In this document: in pieces, positions 37,290 to 49,033 of the stretch
Numbering within the stretch: the first letter of the stretch is position 1
Layout: the number at the start of each line of letters is the position of its first letter
From: Margaritifera margaritifera
Lineage: Eukaryota; Mollusca; Bivalvia; Unionida; Margaritiferidae
Assembly (NCBI GenBank): GCA_029931535.1
Contig: JAQPZY010001490.1
Span: 1,464,501 to 1,528,500 of the forward strand
Direction: 5' to 3'
Length of the DNA stretch: 64,000 nt
Position numbers and translations under genes: made by a program
Notes under the pieces: generated by a model
Databases searched by the model: none
Seen by the model: the letters and a program-made list of their open reading frames with translations, nothing else
Told to the model about the DNA's origin: nothing

Positions 37290-38690
37290 TTGGGTCAAAT
37301 AAACTACATATCAAAGCTGTCATCTGATAAGTGAAGATATTAGAATATATTTGATGAGACCTTGAATGAGTTCCATTTTCAGCATTCTATAACATCATTT
37401 GTTGGAGCTATGCATCCTCCTGACTTTGGTTACTGCAAGACAATATTACCAAGGTTTGCTGAAGTTCAACAAAATTTGGTATGTGGCTTTATTGATGAGA
37501 CCTTGATTGAGTTTGATATCTAGTGTTCAACGACATCATTTACAGGAGTTATGTTCTCATACTGTTTTGCCCGTCCTCTTGAATTTGGTTTCTGCAGCAT
37601 AAATATACCAAGGCTTGTTGGTTTTCAACCAAACTTGGTATGGGGCTTTGTACTGATGAGATGTTTAACTCATTAACCCTGGTAGATTCTTTTCATTTTC
37701 GCCTGAAGGTAGGAAACACATTTTTGGGGTTACTTCTGAATGCAGCAAAACACATCTGCTTAAGAAAGTTTTTCGTTTAGCCTGATGCTTAGGTGTATCA
37801 GATACATTGTTTTTGATTGACTATTACACCCGCACATGTGCAGAAGGGTAAAAGTTGGACTTCATTTTTTTTTTTTCGTATTGGATACCCAATTTTTGTG
37901 TCCTGGCCCCTTTTTACTCCAAATCTCAAACTTATCCTACTTTTTGCAAAGGTTCATCTGTCTGTGTGCAATTTGGACTGGTCTGCTTTAGATCTAAGGC
38001 CAAAAAAGTCTAAAATCCGGACACAAACTCTTGTTCCGGAACTGGCAATTTTCAACCTAAAAAAAATCTGGTCTAAAAAAATGTGTTTTTTTCGCTGTAT
38101 TTTTTAATGCAAGTAGAAAGTCAACATTATTTGGTATCATTGTAGAGCTACATCTGTCTACTCTCCTGAAATACCATCCACTTTAGCGTATCCTAAATGA
38201 GGTTCACATTACAGAGATCGAAAGTAGGGTGCAACCTAATGTGGCGCTAGGGGTTAATGAGTTTGATTTCCAGCATTCCACAAAATCATTTATAGCAGTT
38301 ATACCCCCTGATTGTCTGTCCTTCTGGCTTTGGTTTCCACAGCATTACTTTACCAAGGATTGTTGGATTTCAACAAAATTTTGTATGCAGCTTTATACAG
38401 ACGAGACGTTGAATGAGGTTACTTTCCAGCATTATACATTATGGTTTACAAGATTTATTGACCCTACTCATTTGGTTTTTGTAGCATAACTTTATTAGGG
38501 AATATTGGATTTCAACCATATTTATAATTTGCCTTTATATTGATGAGACCTTGAATGTCTTGGTTTTTTTCAGTATTCCACATCCTCATTTAGAGGAGTT
38601 ATGTCCCCTGATTGCCCATTCTCCTGACTTTGGTGTTTTTGCAACACAAGTCCCTCTGTTTAAAGCCCAACCAAGCAAATTGTAGTGAGT
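37290..38690 (+). repeat. R3 repeat: degenerate tandem units, interrupted
   Basis: Units of roughly 145 bases with GATGAGACCTTGAATGAG, CCAGCATTCCACAAAATCAT and TTGGATTTCAACAAAATTT blocks. The array is split by the piggyBac-like MITE at 37669-38261. Confidence 0.72.
37669..38261. mobile_element. piggyBac-like MITE, copy 2
   Basis: It starts CTCATTAACCC after TTAA (37665-37668) and ends GGGGTTAATGAG. The right boundary is ambiguous (38253 or 38261) because the host repeat also continues TGAGTTTGATTTC. It interrupts R3 tandem repeats, which resume on the other side. It is an inverted relative of 1595-2168. Confidence 0.7.
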
Positions 38691-38929
38691 GGGGCCTGTT
38701 GTGATAAACCCATCATTGATAGCTCTAGTTGACCCTACATTGAAGACCCATAACTTCTCCTACCTAATTAGCTTATTCATTTTGTTATTCTCAAAATCAG
38801 TTAATGAAATTTTAATGTACTCTATAATAGTGCTGATGATATTGAGTTAACATATCAATTTCATAAAATTTGGCCTTAATGTCTTAGCAGCAATCACTAC
38901 TGAGATGTTATTAGTCAGTTTGGTTTAGT

Positions 38930-39090
38930 TTGGTATTTTACGGCACAGCAACACAAGTAGCTTCTTTGGTGCCAAGGCAGTTGGAGTAAAGTACCTTGCC
39001 CATGGCTGATCTGATTGTAGGGTTTAAATCCACACCCTTTTGATTGCTAGTTCACCATGATAACCACTGCTCCACTGCAGCTCCCTTATG
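38930..39090 (-). mobile_element. tRNA-derived SINE-like repeat, family S5
   Basis: The reverse strand reads GGAGCAGTGGTTATCATGGT, then TGTGGATTTAAACCC (B box), then CCATGGGCAAGGTACTTTAC, which is the same tail motif as in S2 and S4. Confidence 0.55.
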
Positions 39091-39415
39091 GTGGAGTATC
39101 AGTATTATTTCTGCATCTGTCCTAAATCTTAGTCGCCCAGTTCAAGAAGCAACTTCAGGTGTTTATTGCTAATGAGTAACATAACCCTACTGGTACCGAT
39201 TACATAATCAAGGCCAGGTATATTTGAATGTATTGGAGGCAAATAAGTGTATCAGTTGAACAGATATAAATGAAGGTCTTGGTCACATTAAGGAGATGTA
39301 CATAGTACCGTGTTTTTTTCCATGTCTGTTGCATAATGTGCCTTCTCTTTGCTTGAAATCATGGGGAGAATGAACAGCATAGACCCTGACATGCTGGTAC
39401 ATAAAATTTACACAA

Positions 39416-39589
39416 CAGCATATCTGGATCTATCCCATTTGCTGATGGGTACATAGTACAGCATATCTGGATCTATGCTATTTGCAGATGGGTACATAAT
39501 ACAGCATATCTGGATCTATGCCATTTGCAGATGGGTACACAATACAGCATATCTGGATCAGTGCCATTTGCAGATGGGTTCATAATACA
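39416..39589 (+). repeat. 43-bp tandem repeat, 4 copies
   Basis: Units start CAGCATATCTGGATCTATGC, followed by CATTTGCAGATGGGTACATA, at 39416, 39459, 39502 and 39545. The unit resembles one arm of the double-hairpin MITE, a decayed copy of which precedes it (39378-39415). Confidence 0.9.
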
Positions 39590-41274
39590 GAACTGTAGAT
39601 TAGCAGTATATTATATATATATATATATATATATAAACCAACCATATTTTGTTAAAAACTGAGAAAGAAAACCCAATTTATTAAATTATCTGGAGCTCTG
39701 ACAATATACACAGTTAAGTATGGTAAATCATGGATCAAAGGGTAGTTAAGGTCAGCATAGTGTGCTGTCAGCATTTCAAAGACATGTACACTGCCTAATC
39801 TAAGCTATACTATGCCAGAAGTTATGATGATGACCTTGTCTAGAATACATTATTTCTGAACTATTCAAATTTAAATTATCTATGCATAGGCTCTGATATC
39901 TGTAATATTTGTGGATGAGCCATTGATTTGGAAGAGTATTTACATCTAACAACAAGTGGCTCTTCAATCAGATGTTTTCAGTTGATTTCAGATATTTAAA
40001 TGGGCTTTCCCTCTGATTTATATGTAAAATATGTCATTTTTATTGGCCATTAACCATTTTATATGTGCCAATTTTAAAAATGAATATGTATATAGCCCAA
40101 TGCCCCCATCCTTCTAATCACTAATTAATATGATCTCGTTCATAGTAACACATCTTATTAAAAATGTAATCCAAAGCATACATGTACATGTAGCTACATT
40201 ACAAGACTCTTTTCAGGAACCCTGAAAACCAGAACCACCTGTGATTTCTTGACCGGCTGTAACTGTTATGACTCTGGGTCATAAATATGTAACAAAAAAA
40301 GTGAAACCAATAAAATCAAGTAAAATCAAAAAGCAATTTATTTCCAGACACTTAAAGTAAAAATTCAAAAGACACTTACAATTTGTGAGCTAAATTCCAA
40401 ATAATCCTAAATGTCCTAATCATAAGTCCAAAATAACAATGTTCTGAATGAATTCCAATAGCCTTGAATGTCCTGATGTACCATAAAGATGTAATCCAGA
40501 ATGTATTTGAATGAGTTCACATAAATCCCAAAATCATGCATTAATCCAAAAGTCAATGAGCACTTTAGTATTTCCAATGAATATTGTAAACAAATAATTC
40601 CTCGCATTAAATTATATCTGATTTCAACAATACAACTGTAATAGATTCCTGACAGACTGATTTTTAGAACCAGAATTCTAGAACAGGAATGAATTTGTTT
40701 ACCAAAATCTGCATATAAATACACATGCCTACATGACCTATGTCACATCAAAATATAAGGGAATTTTAATGGAAAAATACTGGCCAACCTGACATGTGTC
40801 ACAAAAGTCTGATTGTGAAACGTCTATGAAATACTGGCCTAACTGACACGTCACAACTTACAAGCATGGACAAAAGTTAAGTATGTATTTTCATATAATC
40901 ATACAACTTACAATCATAGACAAAAGTTAAGTATATAAATATCATATATAACAGTAACACCTGATGTGATAATATCTGTTCAGTGATGTTCTTGACAGTT
41001 GGTTTGTTATATTTGTATGTAAGAAAAAGTTCTCTTTGTCTCCTAGATTAATAAACTGCAACAGTTATCAAGACAATTTGAGAAAATTTGCTTCTCGATA
41101 GTTTACCAACTGTATATCTAGTCATGATGAAAAAAAATAGATATCTAGTCATGATGCAAAGCCCTATTGTTTGAATCAATTCGCACATTCTCTTACAGGG
41201 TACAGCTGTCCCACTTTGTTATAATGCCCTTCTTTATAATGGAGTTCCAGATATATGTCGTGGTACTGCTAAAG
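39590..41274. other. Non-coding DNA around a candidate LTR
   Basis: Only the 702-bp candidate at 40258-40959 stands out. Confidence 0.5.
40258..40959 (+). mobile_element. Candidate solo LTR or TIR element (702 bp)
   Basis: It begins TGTAACTGTTATG and ends CATATATAACAGTAACA, an inverted match of 11 of 12 with TG...CA ends. AATAAA occurs near 40310. Near the right end two copies of an ACTTACAA..ATAGACAAAAGTTAAG block lie in tandem. No convincing target duplication is seen, so the class is unresolved. Confidence 0.3.
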
Positions 41275-41523
41275 TTTTAGTTTGGTTTTGTGGGTTTAAT
41301 GCCATTTTTCAGCAAGTGATAGTCAATACATGGCAGCCAGTATATTTGGTGGAGGAAGAACTGGGTAAAAACCCAAGAACCACCGACCCACGTGTAGCAA
41401 CTGGCAAGCTTTCTTACATACCCTTGTTGGCCTAGCCGAGACTCGAACCCACACGGATAGAAGTGAGATGTCAGTGATCTGTAAAGGCCAGCACCTTAGA
41501 CCACTTGGCCACCCACGGCCCCA
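41275..41523 (-). mobile_element. tRNA-derived SINE, family S1
   Basis: Reverse-strand copy of the same family: the head at 41523 reads GGGGCCGTGGGTGGCCAAGT, with B box GGGTTCGAGTCTC. It ends in AAATGGCATTAAACCCACAA. Confidence 0.78.
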
Positions 41524-41847
41524 GTACTGCTATGTACCCCATGACCAAAATTAAACCATTGTACTTGAATTATTTATCAAATGTATGACAATATGGGATG
41601 AAAGAAAACAGCATGAAGCTTAGAATGTTATCTTTATTTCCTGTTTAAAACATTATTATTTGAAAAAATTGAATGCACAAACACTATGAAGTGAAAAAAT
41701 ATATTTAATTTACATCAACTTAAATTATTACTCTGCATTGACTGGCATTTTATTTCCCCCATGCACACATACACGCAATCATCCGATTTTGACCTTTTTC
41801 ACTATACTGCAGTTCAGTATATAAAGCAGTTGGCAATCATGAACCCC

Positions 41848-42184
41848 GACTAAGTCGTTATTACTATACATTTGACTAAGTCGTTATTACTATACATTTG
41901 ACTAAGTCGTTATTACTATACATTTGACTAAGGCATTATTACTATACATTTGACTAAGTCGTTATTACTATACATTTGACTAAGTCGTTATTACTATACA
42001 TTTGACTAAGTCGTTATTACTATACATTTGACTAAGTCGTTATTACTATACATTTGACTAAGTCGTTATTACTATACATTTGACTAAGTCGTTATTACTA
42101 TACATTTGACTAAGGCATTATTACTATACATTTGACTAAGTCGTTATTACTATACATTTGACTAAGTCGTTATTACTATACATT
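41848..42184 (+). repeat. 26-bp minisatellite, 13 copies
   Basis: The unit GACTAAGTCGTTATTACTAT plus ACATTT repeats 13 times in register. Units 4 and 11 carry the same GGCATT variant. Confidence 0.96.
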
Positions 42185-42532
42185 GACTGGCCTTTTGTTT
42201 ATTCTACCTCAACTCCCAACACACATAAACACAGTTGTCACATTTTTGATCATTCTCAGTATACAGTGGTTAGGTACATATTGTGGTCAATAGTTACAGA
42301 CCCCAACTACTGTGTCATTATGAGGGAAAGCTGTATCTTAATTTTATTTTATCAGAGAGAGATATTGTGACAAGACCACAGTATTTAACATGATGATTGT
42401 TACTTTTTTCTTTGTCTACCCTGTTTCTTTACAAAAATAAATTGAATTATTATTGCTTTTTGCTGGGTTGAAAAGAACACAGTTTTTCTTTAATAGAAAG
42501 CTCTTGTTAACTATGAAAATAATACCCTTTTA

Positions 42533-42672
42533 TGCCCCACCAGAATAGTGGTAATGCATATGGTGTCCCTCATCTGTCCATGACACCTACATGTAGAATA
42601 AGTCTTGTGTTTATTAGGTCATTTATCAAAAACTGGTGGGGCATCTGTGTTCAGTGAACACATTTCTTGTTA
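42533..42672 (+). repeat. Short repeat with TGCCCCACCAG inverted ends
   Basis: It starts TTATGCCCCACCAGAATAG and ends AACTGGTGGGGCATCTGTG, so the ends pair over about 11 bases. The style recalls the hairpin heads of the R families. Confidence 0.55.
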
Positions 42673-43532
42673 GAAATGAAACATGTAAATAAATCTTGAT
42701 GTGTTTTTACTTACTACTGTTTTATGATAGAGACAGTTTGTGGTAGCAGTATAGCTTGTTCCATTGAGTGCATCACGGCATGTAATAACTAATTGACGGT
42801 CATAATTTGGTATTTAACTCCAAGGATTGGACCTAACAGCATTTTAAAAAACTTATTAGGTATTTTGTGAAACCCGCAAAACAAAAGCTTTCAATTGTTG
42901 ACCGAGCTTCATGAATCATCAAGATCTTAACGATGCATTGCTGAATTTGTCAACCGTCTTAGTAGTCAAAACTACTTCAAGACGTGTTTCATTATTTTGC
43001 TCTATTTCAGAGAGCGTTCACACATTTAGCAAGTGCTATTATTTCAAACATGCACAAACATCCATTACTTGTACCTCTAGAACAGTTTTATATTGCTTAA
43101 ACAAGCTGTCATGAAACATGAACTGTGCTTACAGCAGGAGCAATATATGCTGAAAACTTTGGACTAAATGTATACAAATGTTCTGCATAATTTGAATGCA
43201 TTAAAAAATCTGTTTATATGTTTTTAGTCGATATGTCTACATAAAATACGCAAATACATTGCCTATATAAAACTCTGGACAGTGTTCAATATCAGGAAAA
43301 CGTTGGATCATGTCACTTAATGCATTTGCAAATTAGACCACTATATGGCATATAACAAGGTAGGATTTAACGCAGACACAGTGCAACTTGTACAAATATT
43401 GCAAGCTTGTGCAGACCTTAATTTATTGTTTAATTATAGAAAATGACAAGAAAACAAAAAGCCTAGCAGTAACAAGGTGAAATTTTCACAATTATGTCCA
43501 TAATATATAGTCTTAATAATTCTTTTTTGCAG
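42673..43532. other. Upstream flank or intron of the FERM exon
   Basis: If the exon at 43533 is internal, this is intronic and an upstream leader exon should exist. None was recognised. The short frame at 42911-43114 has no motif. Confidence 0.45.
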
Positions 43533-43708
43533 CGACCATGTGACTAGAGCCAGGAATGATTTGGGATGTTGTTATCCTGTGATCAAAAGATTAATGGTTA
43601 AAGGTCAGAAGTCATGAGCTGACACTATTCAAGATGGACCGGAAGGGAAAACATGTCAACTTGCGTGTAATATTCTTGGATGATCAGGTCCATGCATTCC
43701 AAGTACAT
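43533..43708 (+). CDS. First coding exon of a FERM-domain protein (partial gene)
   Basis: A pyrimidine tract and TTTTTTGCAG precede 43533, and GTAAGT follows 43708, so this is a well-formed internal exon. It contains leader sequence with minor upstream ATGs, an in-frame stop at 43592, then ATG at 43634 and 25 codons: MDRKGK followed by HVNLRVIFLDDQVHAFQVH, ending in phase 0. The pattern V-x-L-x-V-x-F-L-D-D-x-V-x-x-F-x-V matches the first beta hairpin of the ubiquitin-like F1 lobe of FERM domains, as in the EPB41/FRMD, FARP and PTPN3/4 families. These proteins link membrane proteins to the cortical cytoskeleton. Only 25 residues are visible, so the subfamily cannot be assigned. No following exon (the expected DYFGL-type block) was found in the remaining 20 kb. 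The start is chosen because it is the first ATG in the frame after a stop. Confidence 0.55.
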
Positions 43709-43845
43709 GTAAGTATCAGAGTCCTCAAATTTTAATGGCTATTACTGGACATTTTTCTCCAGAATTAATGTGGCAGCCAGACATTTGTGAAATTTAACAT
43801 AAAAACATTCAAAGGAGGTATATAAGAACATGTTGATATACTTAA

Positions 43846-44687
43846 CTCATTCAGCCCCAGCACTGTTATCAGTATCACTGCTGCTATGCCCCAGCACTGT
43901 TATCAGTATCACTGCTGCTATGCCCCAGTAGTACTAGGCTGTGTCTAGCTGCTTGTGCCCCAGAGAGTTTTTACCTATTTAGAAAATTTTGTAAACATCA
44001 TGCACATGCATCCATTCTTACCTTAATTTCTCTTCTTATATCCAATAAAAATCCATGAAATTTTCACCAAATGTTCCAAATAAATTTGTCTACACAGTCA
44101 TGTATTTTTTGTGCTATTTGTCTACCAAAATCATCGATTTGGACAGACCGAAGATGATCGTTCCAGTTTACCAGATCCGCAAGAACTGTATCATCGTCGC
44201 TATCAACATCCTCTTTTTCTGACGATTCAATCTCAGAAACTTCTATGTCCGAGTCTAAATCTCGTAAAATATCTAACTGCCGAACATCTTTCCTCTGCTT
44301 GCTCAATATTTTCTAGATCAAACCTGAGAAACTCCTCGTTTTTGCTCTCACCATCATCAAATATCACTCTTAATTCCGCCATTGTTTACGATTTTTCATG
44401 AATGAAACACGCGTAGTAAAACTGCTCTCAGTTAGCAACCTTGGCTTATGAATAATTCAAATTTACACAAAGGAAAGTAAAATCATTTCTGATTGATTTA
44501 ATAGCGTCAGATTCTTGGAAAAACCCCATTTGTAACCAATAAGAGACGTTGTTACAAGCACACTCTCACTACGGCTGTAGACTGGATCGTCCATTGAATG
44601 CAGTAAACAAACCACGACTACAGGCGGGATCGGCCATTGAATGCAGGAAATGAATCACGCCTATAGGCGGGATCGGGGCCGAATGAG
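43846..44687 (-). mobile_element. piggyBac-like element with transposase N-terminal remnant
   Basis: It is bounded by TTAA on both sides (43842-43845, 44688-44691). Terminal repeats are CTCATTCAGCCCC and GGGGCCGAATGAG (12 of 13). A 33-base duplication (CACTGTTATCAGTATCACTG) lies next to the left end, and two copies of a 48-base subterminal repeat (GATCGGCCATTGAATGCAGG) next to the right. TTAA targets and C-rich ends are piggyBac traits. Confidence 0.75.
44064..44382 (-). pseudogene. piggyBac-type transposase N-terminus, frameshifted
   Basis: It starts at ATG 44382 (MAELRVIFDDGESKNEEFLR), shifts frame near 44306, then continues LDILRDLDSDIEVSEIESSE and an acidic run to NWNDHLRSVQIDDFGRQ. A strongly acidic N-terminus followed by a W-x(n)-F block is typical of piggyBac transposases just before the catalytic domain, which is absent. 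The family call also uses the TTAA-flanked ends. The function is lost. Confidence 0.5.
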
Positions 44688-45048
44688 TTAATTATGAAAT
44701 GCACTGTGTCATTTTCAGTTCTGGATTTGCTGTTGTTTTATTTATTATTATCTATCCATGCTTCACTAATTTTCTCTTAAACCATTCATTTTTAAAATGA
44801 TTTTTTTCTTGCAGAAAACCATAATGTAAAATTTATGCCAACAACAGTATTTTACGCCACTCTACTGATTTTAGGAAATGTAAATTATTCATTGACAGCA
44901 AACACAATTACTACCTTGAAAATAGATAACACCTAACTGATAGGCATTTCTGGTAAAGTCTGATGGATGGTAAAGTTTTATTTGATTAGGTCCTTAGACA
45001 AGTGTTGGAGGATGAAAATATAGCTGTTGTTTTTGCTAGTATTTTTTT

Positions 45049-45250
45049 AGCTCCACTGATCATAGACCAGAAAAGTGTATGGGATGGTTTGTTGTCTGTC
45101 ATCCGTCGGTCCATTAGCCAAGTTTGTTATCGCATATCCTCCTAAACTACATGAAGGATTGCTATGAAACTTTACACACACATTCATCCCATGGTCTAGT
45201 TGGTCCCAAATGAAAATGGCGATGCAAGGACATCCAGTTTGTAGATTCAC
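45049..45250 (+). repeat. R1 repeat, short copy
   Basis: It has the same order as at 19177: hairpin AGCTCCACTGATCATAGACC, then TCCTCCTAAACTACATGAAG, then GGTCCCAAATGAAAATGGCG, stopping within the first unit. Confidence 0.7.
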
Positions 45251-47089
45251 GATATAGATGTAAATCTACCATATATAATGTGTTCTTATATGATACTTTC
45301 ATTGTTATCATTTCTGCCAATAGGCCTTTCGGTCTGTAGAATTCAAGAAATAAATAAATAATGTTCACAGTGTTTTCAATACATTGGGGGTGGGAGTGGA
45401 AAGAAGTTGTCAACAAATACCAACGTAGATGGTACACCAAAAAAATGGAGAAAGAAGAAAAGGTAATTTGATAATTTTTTAACATCTACCAATGTTCAAA
45501 TTCTGTTGGAATACTTGTTGTTGCAGCTATATTAAAAGAATGGCCTTGCTGTAACAATAAAGTGCCAATTTATCTTTACTGACAGCAGAACCCATCTAAA
45601 TCCATTTCCACTGGGAAAAGAAAAGATGTTGAGTAGTGTGGAAGAATCGTTAACTTTAGTTTGTGACAACTCCAAGCAGTTGCCTCATTAAATCTGCAGC
45701 TGAGACGGAAATTATTGCTGACATTTTTCTCACTTCTGTCTAGCTTTTTCCAGATGGTATAAATCTACACATTCATCGAGGTGAAACATTTATATACTAG
45801 CTGTAATCAGTTACTCTTTGAGTTAGGCTCAATGAATGAAAAAGCATTGGGAAAATGCAATTTTGCACTTTAAAAAAAAAAACACCATGAGGTGAAAATT
45901 TATATGAGGAAATACCTCCAGTTTTATTTTTGTGACTTTCACTAAAAATTTATAGAAATTGACCAAGGTGATCAAAATATTCAGATGGCAATTGATTTTA
46001 CTAAAAATAACACATTTTGTGATTGAAATTTTCAAGACCTGTCTTGTTGTGTGAATATATTAGTCTTGTGGTTACATTGGACTGCTAGTGTAATGTAAAT
46101 GTGGACTGCTAGTGTAACAACTCAATTTCTTCAGAAAATAATGTGCAGAAATACTCTGTTTGAAAAGAAACTAATTCTAAGCAAAAGAAAAATTACTGAA
46201 GAAAACACTGAAAGTTAATAGGCGAAGATTAAAGTTTAACAAGAACAATTGGAAAATTCCACTGTACAGCCCCATTTTGGTACACCCATTGATCACCCCA
46301 GTATTTTTTTCTCAGGAAAAGTTGTGGCGACTGCTTAAAAAAACCAACCTAGAAGCGTGATTCTCCCCTTTTCTACACATTAAAGACCACCTTATGTGTA
46401 AGACAAGAATACATAAATTGATTTGTTGGAATTTTTTGTTGTAGTGGTCACTAGGTACCAAATAAATGAAGTTCAAGCATAATAAATGGCATTGGAGGTC
46501 GTGCCGATATTCAGAACAGTTTTTATCACTATTTCTGTATTTAAAAAGGTGTGCATTTGCTGCAGTTGTTTGCTGTCACATTAAATAGAAATGTATTGGA
46601 TTTTAAAATCAATAGCTGGGTAACATATAGTTGGCTCCAGAAATAAATGTGATCAGCAGGGGAGAAAAAAGCTGATAGCTGGGGGAAATTAAGTTTCTAA
46701 ATAAGGCGTTCCCCCCCCCCAATATTGTGTGACTGGTTTCATGCTAAACAAAATATGGTTTGGTTGGTGGGAATATGATTTCTTTGACTCCTTTTTCATC
46801 ATGCATTTACAGAAAGTTTACCATGAACCATGACCTCAATTTTATTCCTTCGAGTAAAGACCATGTTATAGAATCACTTGACAATGTTATAGGATAGTTA
46901 AATATACTTTTTCTATTTTCTCTATACAATTAATTAAATAATTTGCATTTATCTGAAATAACTTGTCATAAATTTGAAGCTGATCATGATTAGTGAACAG
47001 CATGCAAAGATAGCCGTTGCTGTATCATAGTTTCTAGTGTGTGTCCAGTAGGTGCTGAAAAATAATGGGAGAATTGGTAAGAATTGGTA
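45251..47089. other. Non-coding DNA
   Basis: A C run near 46710. No repeat or exon is recognised; it is possibly intronic to the FERM gene. Confidence 0.5.
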
Positions 47090-47790
47090 ACATCCAGTAT
47101 GGCCATCATGACAGCCATCTTGAAAATCGTCATTGCTACTTCTCCTGAACGGAAAGTAATATCAACATGGTGTTTTCACTGGAAGACTTCTTATGATATC
47201 TAGTTGGTCCTAAATGAAAATGGTGCTGATCTGACATCCAGTATGGCCACCATTGTAGCCATCTTGAAAATCTTGTTATTGCTATTCCTCATAAACAGAA
47301 AGACATATCAGGATGGGGATATTTAGTTCGTCCTAAATGAAAATGGTACTGATCTGACATCCAATGTGTCCACCATGGCAGCCATATTGACATGGGTTTT
47401 TCACCAGAAGACTTCTTATGGTGTCTGGTTGGTCCTGAATGAAAACAATGCCCATCAGACTTCCAGTAGCGACCATCTTGAAAATGTTGTTATTGTTACA
47501 CCTCCAGAATTGATTGTCATATTGACGTAGTGGTTTCACCTACGTACTTATCATATCTAGTTGGTCCTAAATGAAACTGGTGCCTCGCAGACCTTCAATA
47601 TGGTTGACAGAATGAACATGAAAATCTTGACACTATTTCTCCTGAATAGATAGTCTTATTGAAATGGGGTTTTCACCAAAAGTCTTCTAATGGTGTCTAT
47701 TTTATCCTAATTGAAATTTGTACTAATCTTACATCAAATATAGCCACCATAGTTGCTAATTTGAAAATCTTATCGCTCAAGAATATCAGA
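47090..47790 (+). repeat. R1 repeat, tandem part without head
   Basis: About five diverged units with GGTCCTAAATGAAAATGG, CATCCAGTATGGCCACCAT and CATCTTGAAAATC blocks. No hairpin head was found upstream. Confidence 0.72.
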
Positions 47791-48247
47791 GATGGTTTCA
47801 ATACTCAGCAGTTAAGAAGAAGAAATGGTCTCGTCTTGAATTCCTGGAAATTCTTATTGGACAGTAGTGTCAGCCCCATTCAAGAGACTCTTGTTCTTTT
47901 GGGACTAAATCAGTGTTTGTGAAACTGATGGTGGACTTGTTGGATTATTATGTGCTAGGAATAAATGATGTCAAGGCCATATGAACAAGAAAAATAAATT
48001 ATTTTTTTTGTGCCCTCTAACATCCCATAAAACTTGCAACCTTGCTGCAACTTCTGTTTTGTTTCCCCCGTGATTTTTGGGAACTTTGTTCTTGAATAAT
48101 TGACGATGTTGAATGTTTCCAATCCTGCAACAAAAGGAAAAAACCTTCATACTGTACCTGTCTGGGCTGGAAGAGAGCTAGCCAAGAATATTTTAAGGTT
48201 GGCCAAAGCTTTATAGTTTTTATTTTCTTTTTGGCCTCATCAACTTT

Positions 48248-48455
48248 AGGATCTATCCTAAAACTAAAAATTTAGGGAGAAATTTCCCTTCCATTTGAAA
48301 CAAAGAGAGGATTTTCTAAATATGGGTGATTCATTTAATTAAACAAAGTTGGGCTTGTGAATATTATGCACTATTTTCATGCATAAAGTTGATTTGTTTT
48401 TATTTTTTAGATATCAGCTTGAATTCTGCAATCACGTGTCCTAGAATAGAGAACC
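48248..48455 (+). repeat. Dispersed repeat, copy 2
   Basis: A diverged match to 235-455, with AAAATTTAGGGAGAAATTTC and CACGTGTCCTAGAATAGAG. No coding potential. Confidence 0.55.
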
Positions 48456-48599
48456 TATAGCTTGCTCCCTCCAGCAACCTTTTTTTTTTACCTTTGCCAC
48501 AGACCCTCCATTATTTCTCATGGCTCTTGAGTTATGGTCAGTTGAATGAATCTTTCGGCAATCTGTACAACATACTTTCATATTAAATCTGCTGTTTTA

Positions 48600-49033
48600 C
48601 AACTTTTAAATCGCATGGAACAACACAACCTTATCTTCTGTCACAATTTTGAATTACTGGGCTCCATCAGCAAATAACTGACTGATCCAACAATATCCAG
48701 GAACCAATCAGATACAACTTCACTCATCTGTAATGGTTGTTTTCGTTATGTGACTCGAGCATCTGTGGATTTGTCATGTGATGAAGATTCCATCATGTGA
48801 CTATTATCATGGTTCAACAATGCATCAAATAACAAAATGGCCTGAATAATTTAGTGTTCTGAGCAATTTGGCTTACAGTGTCATGTGACCAAAACAACCA
48901 TTTTGAATGAGCAGAATTGCATCTGATTGGTTCCTTTATATTGATGGTCAGCTGATTATCTGCTCTTGGAACCCAGTAATTTTAAAATGGCATCAGTAGA
49001 TAGAGTTGTGTTATTCCACATGGATTTACATGT
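48600..49033. mobile_element. Foldback element with arms of about 155 bp
   Basis: 48600-48755 and 48880-49033 are inverted copies of each other. Shared blocks include AATTACTGGGCTCC/GGGTTCC, GGAACCAATCAGAT and AATGGTTGTTTT. The central loop is about 125 bases and rich in CATGTGA words. It has no coding capacity. Confidence 0.8.

Noticed and set aside
41848..42184. Regular repeats that could suggest a CRISPR array
   Set aside because: Units are contiguous with no spacers and the window is eukaryotic. The same applies to the 28-bp array at 61684.
44810..44835. Strong acceptor-like CTTGCAG downstream of the FERM exon
   Set aside because: The phase-0 continuation hits a stop within a few codons, so it is not the next coding exon.
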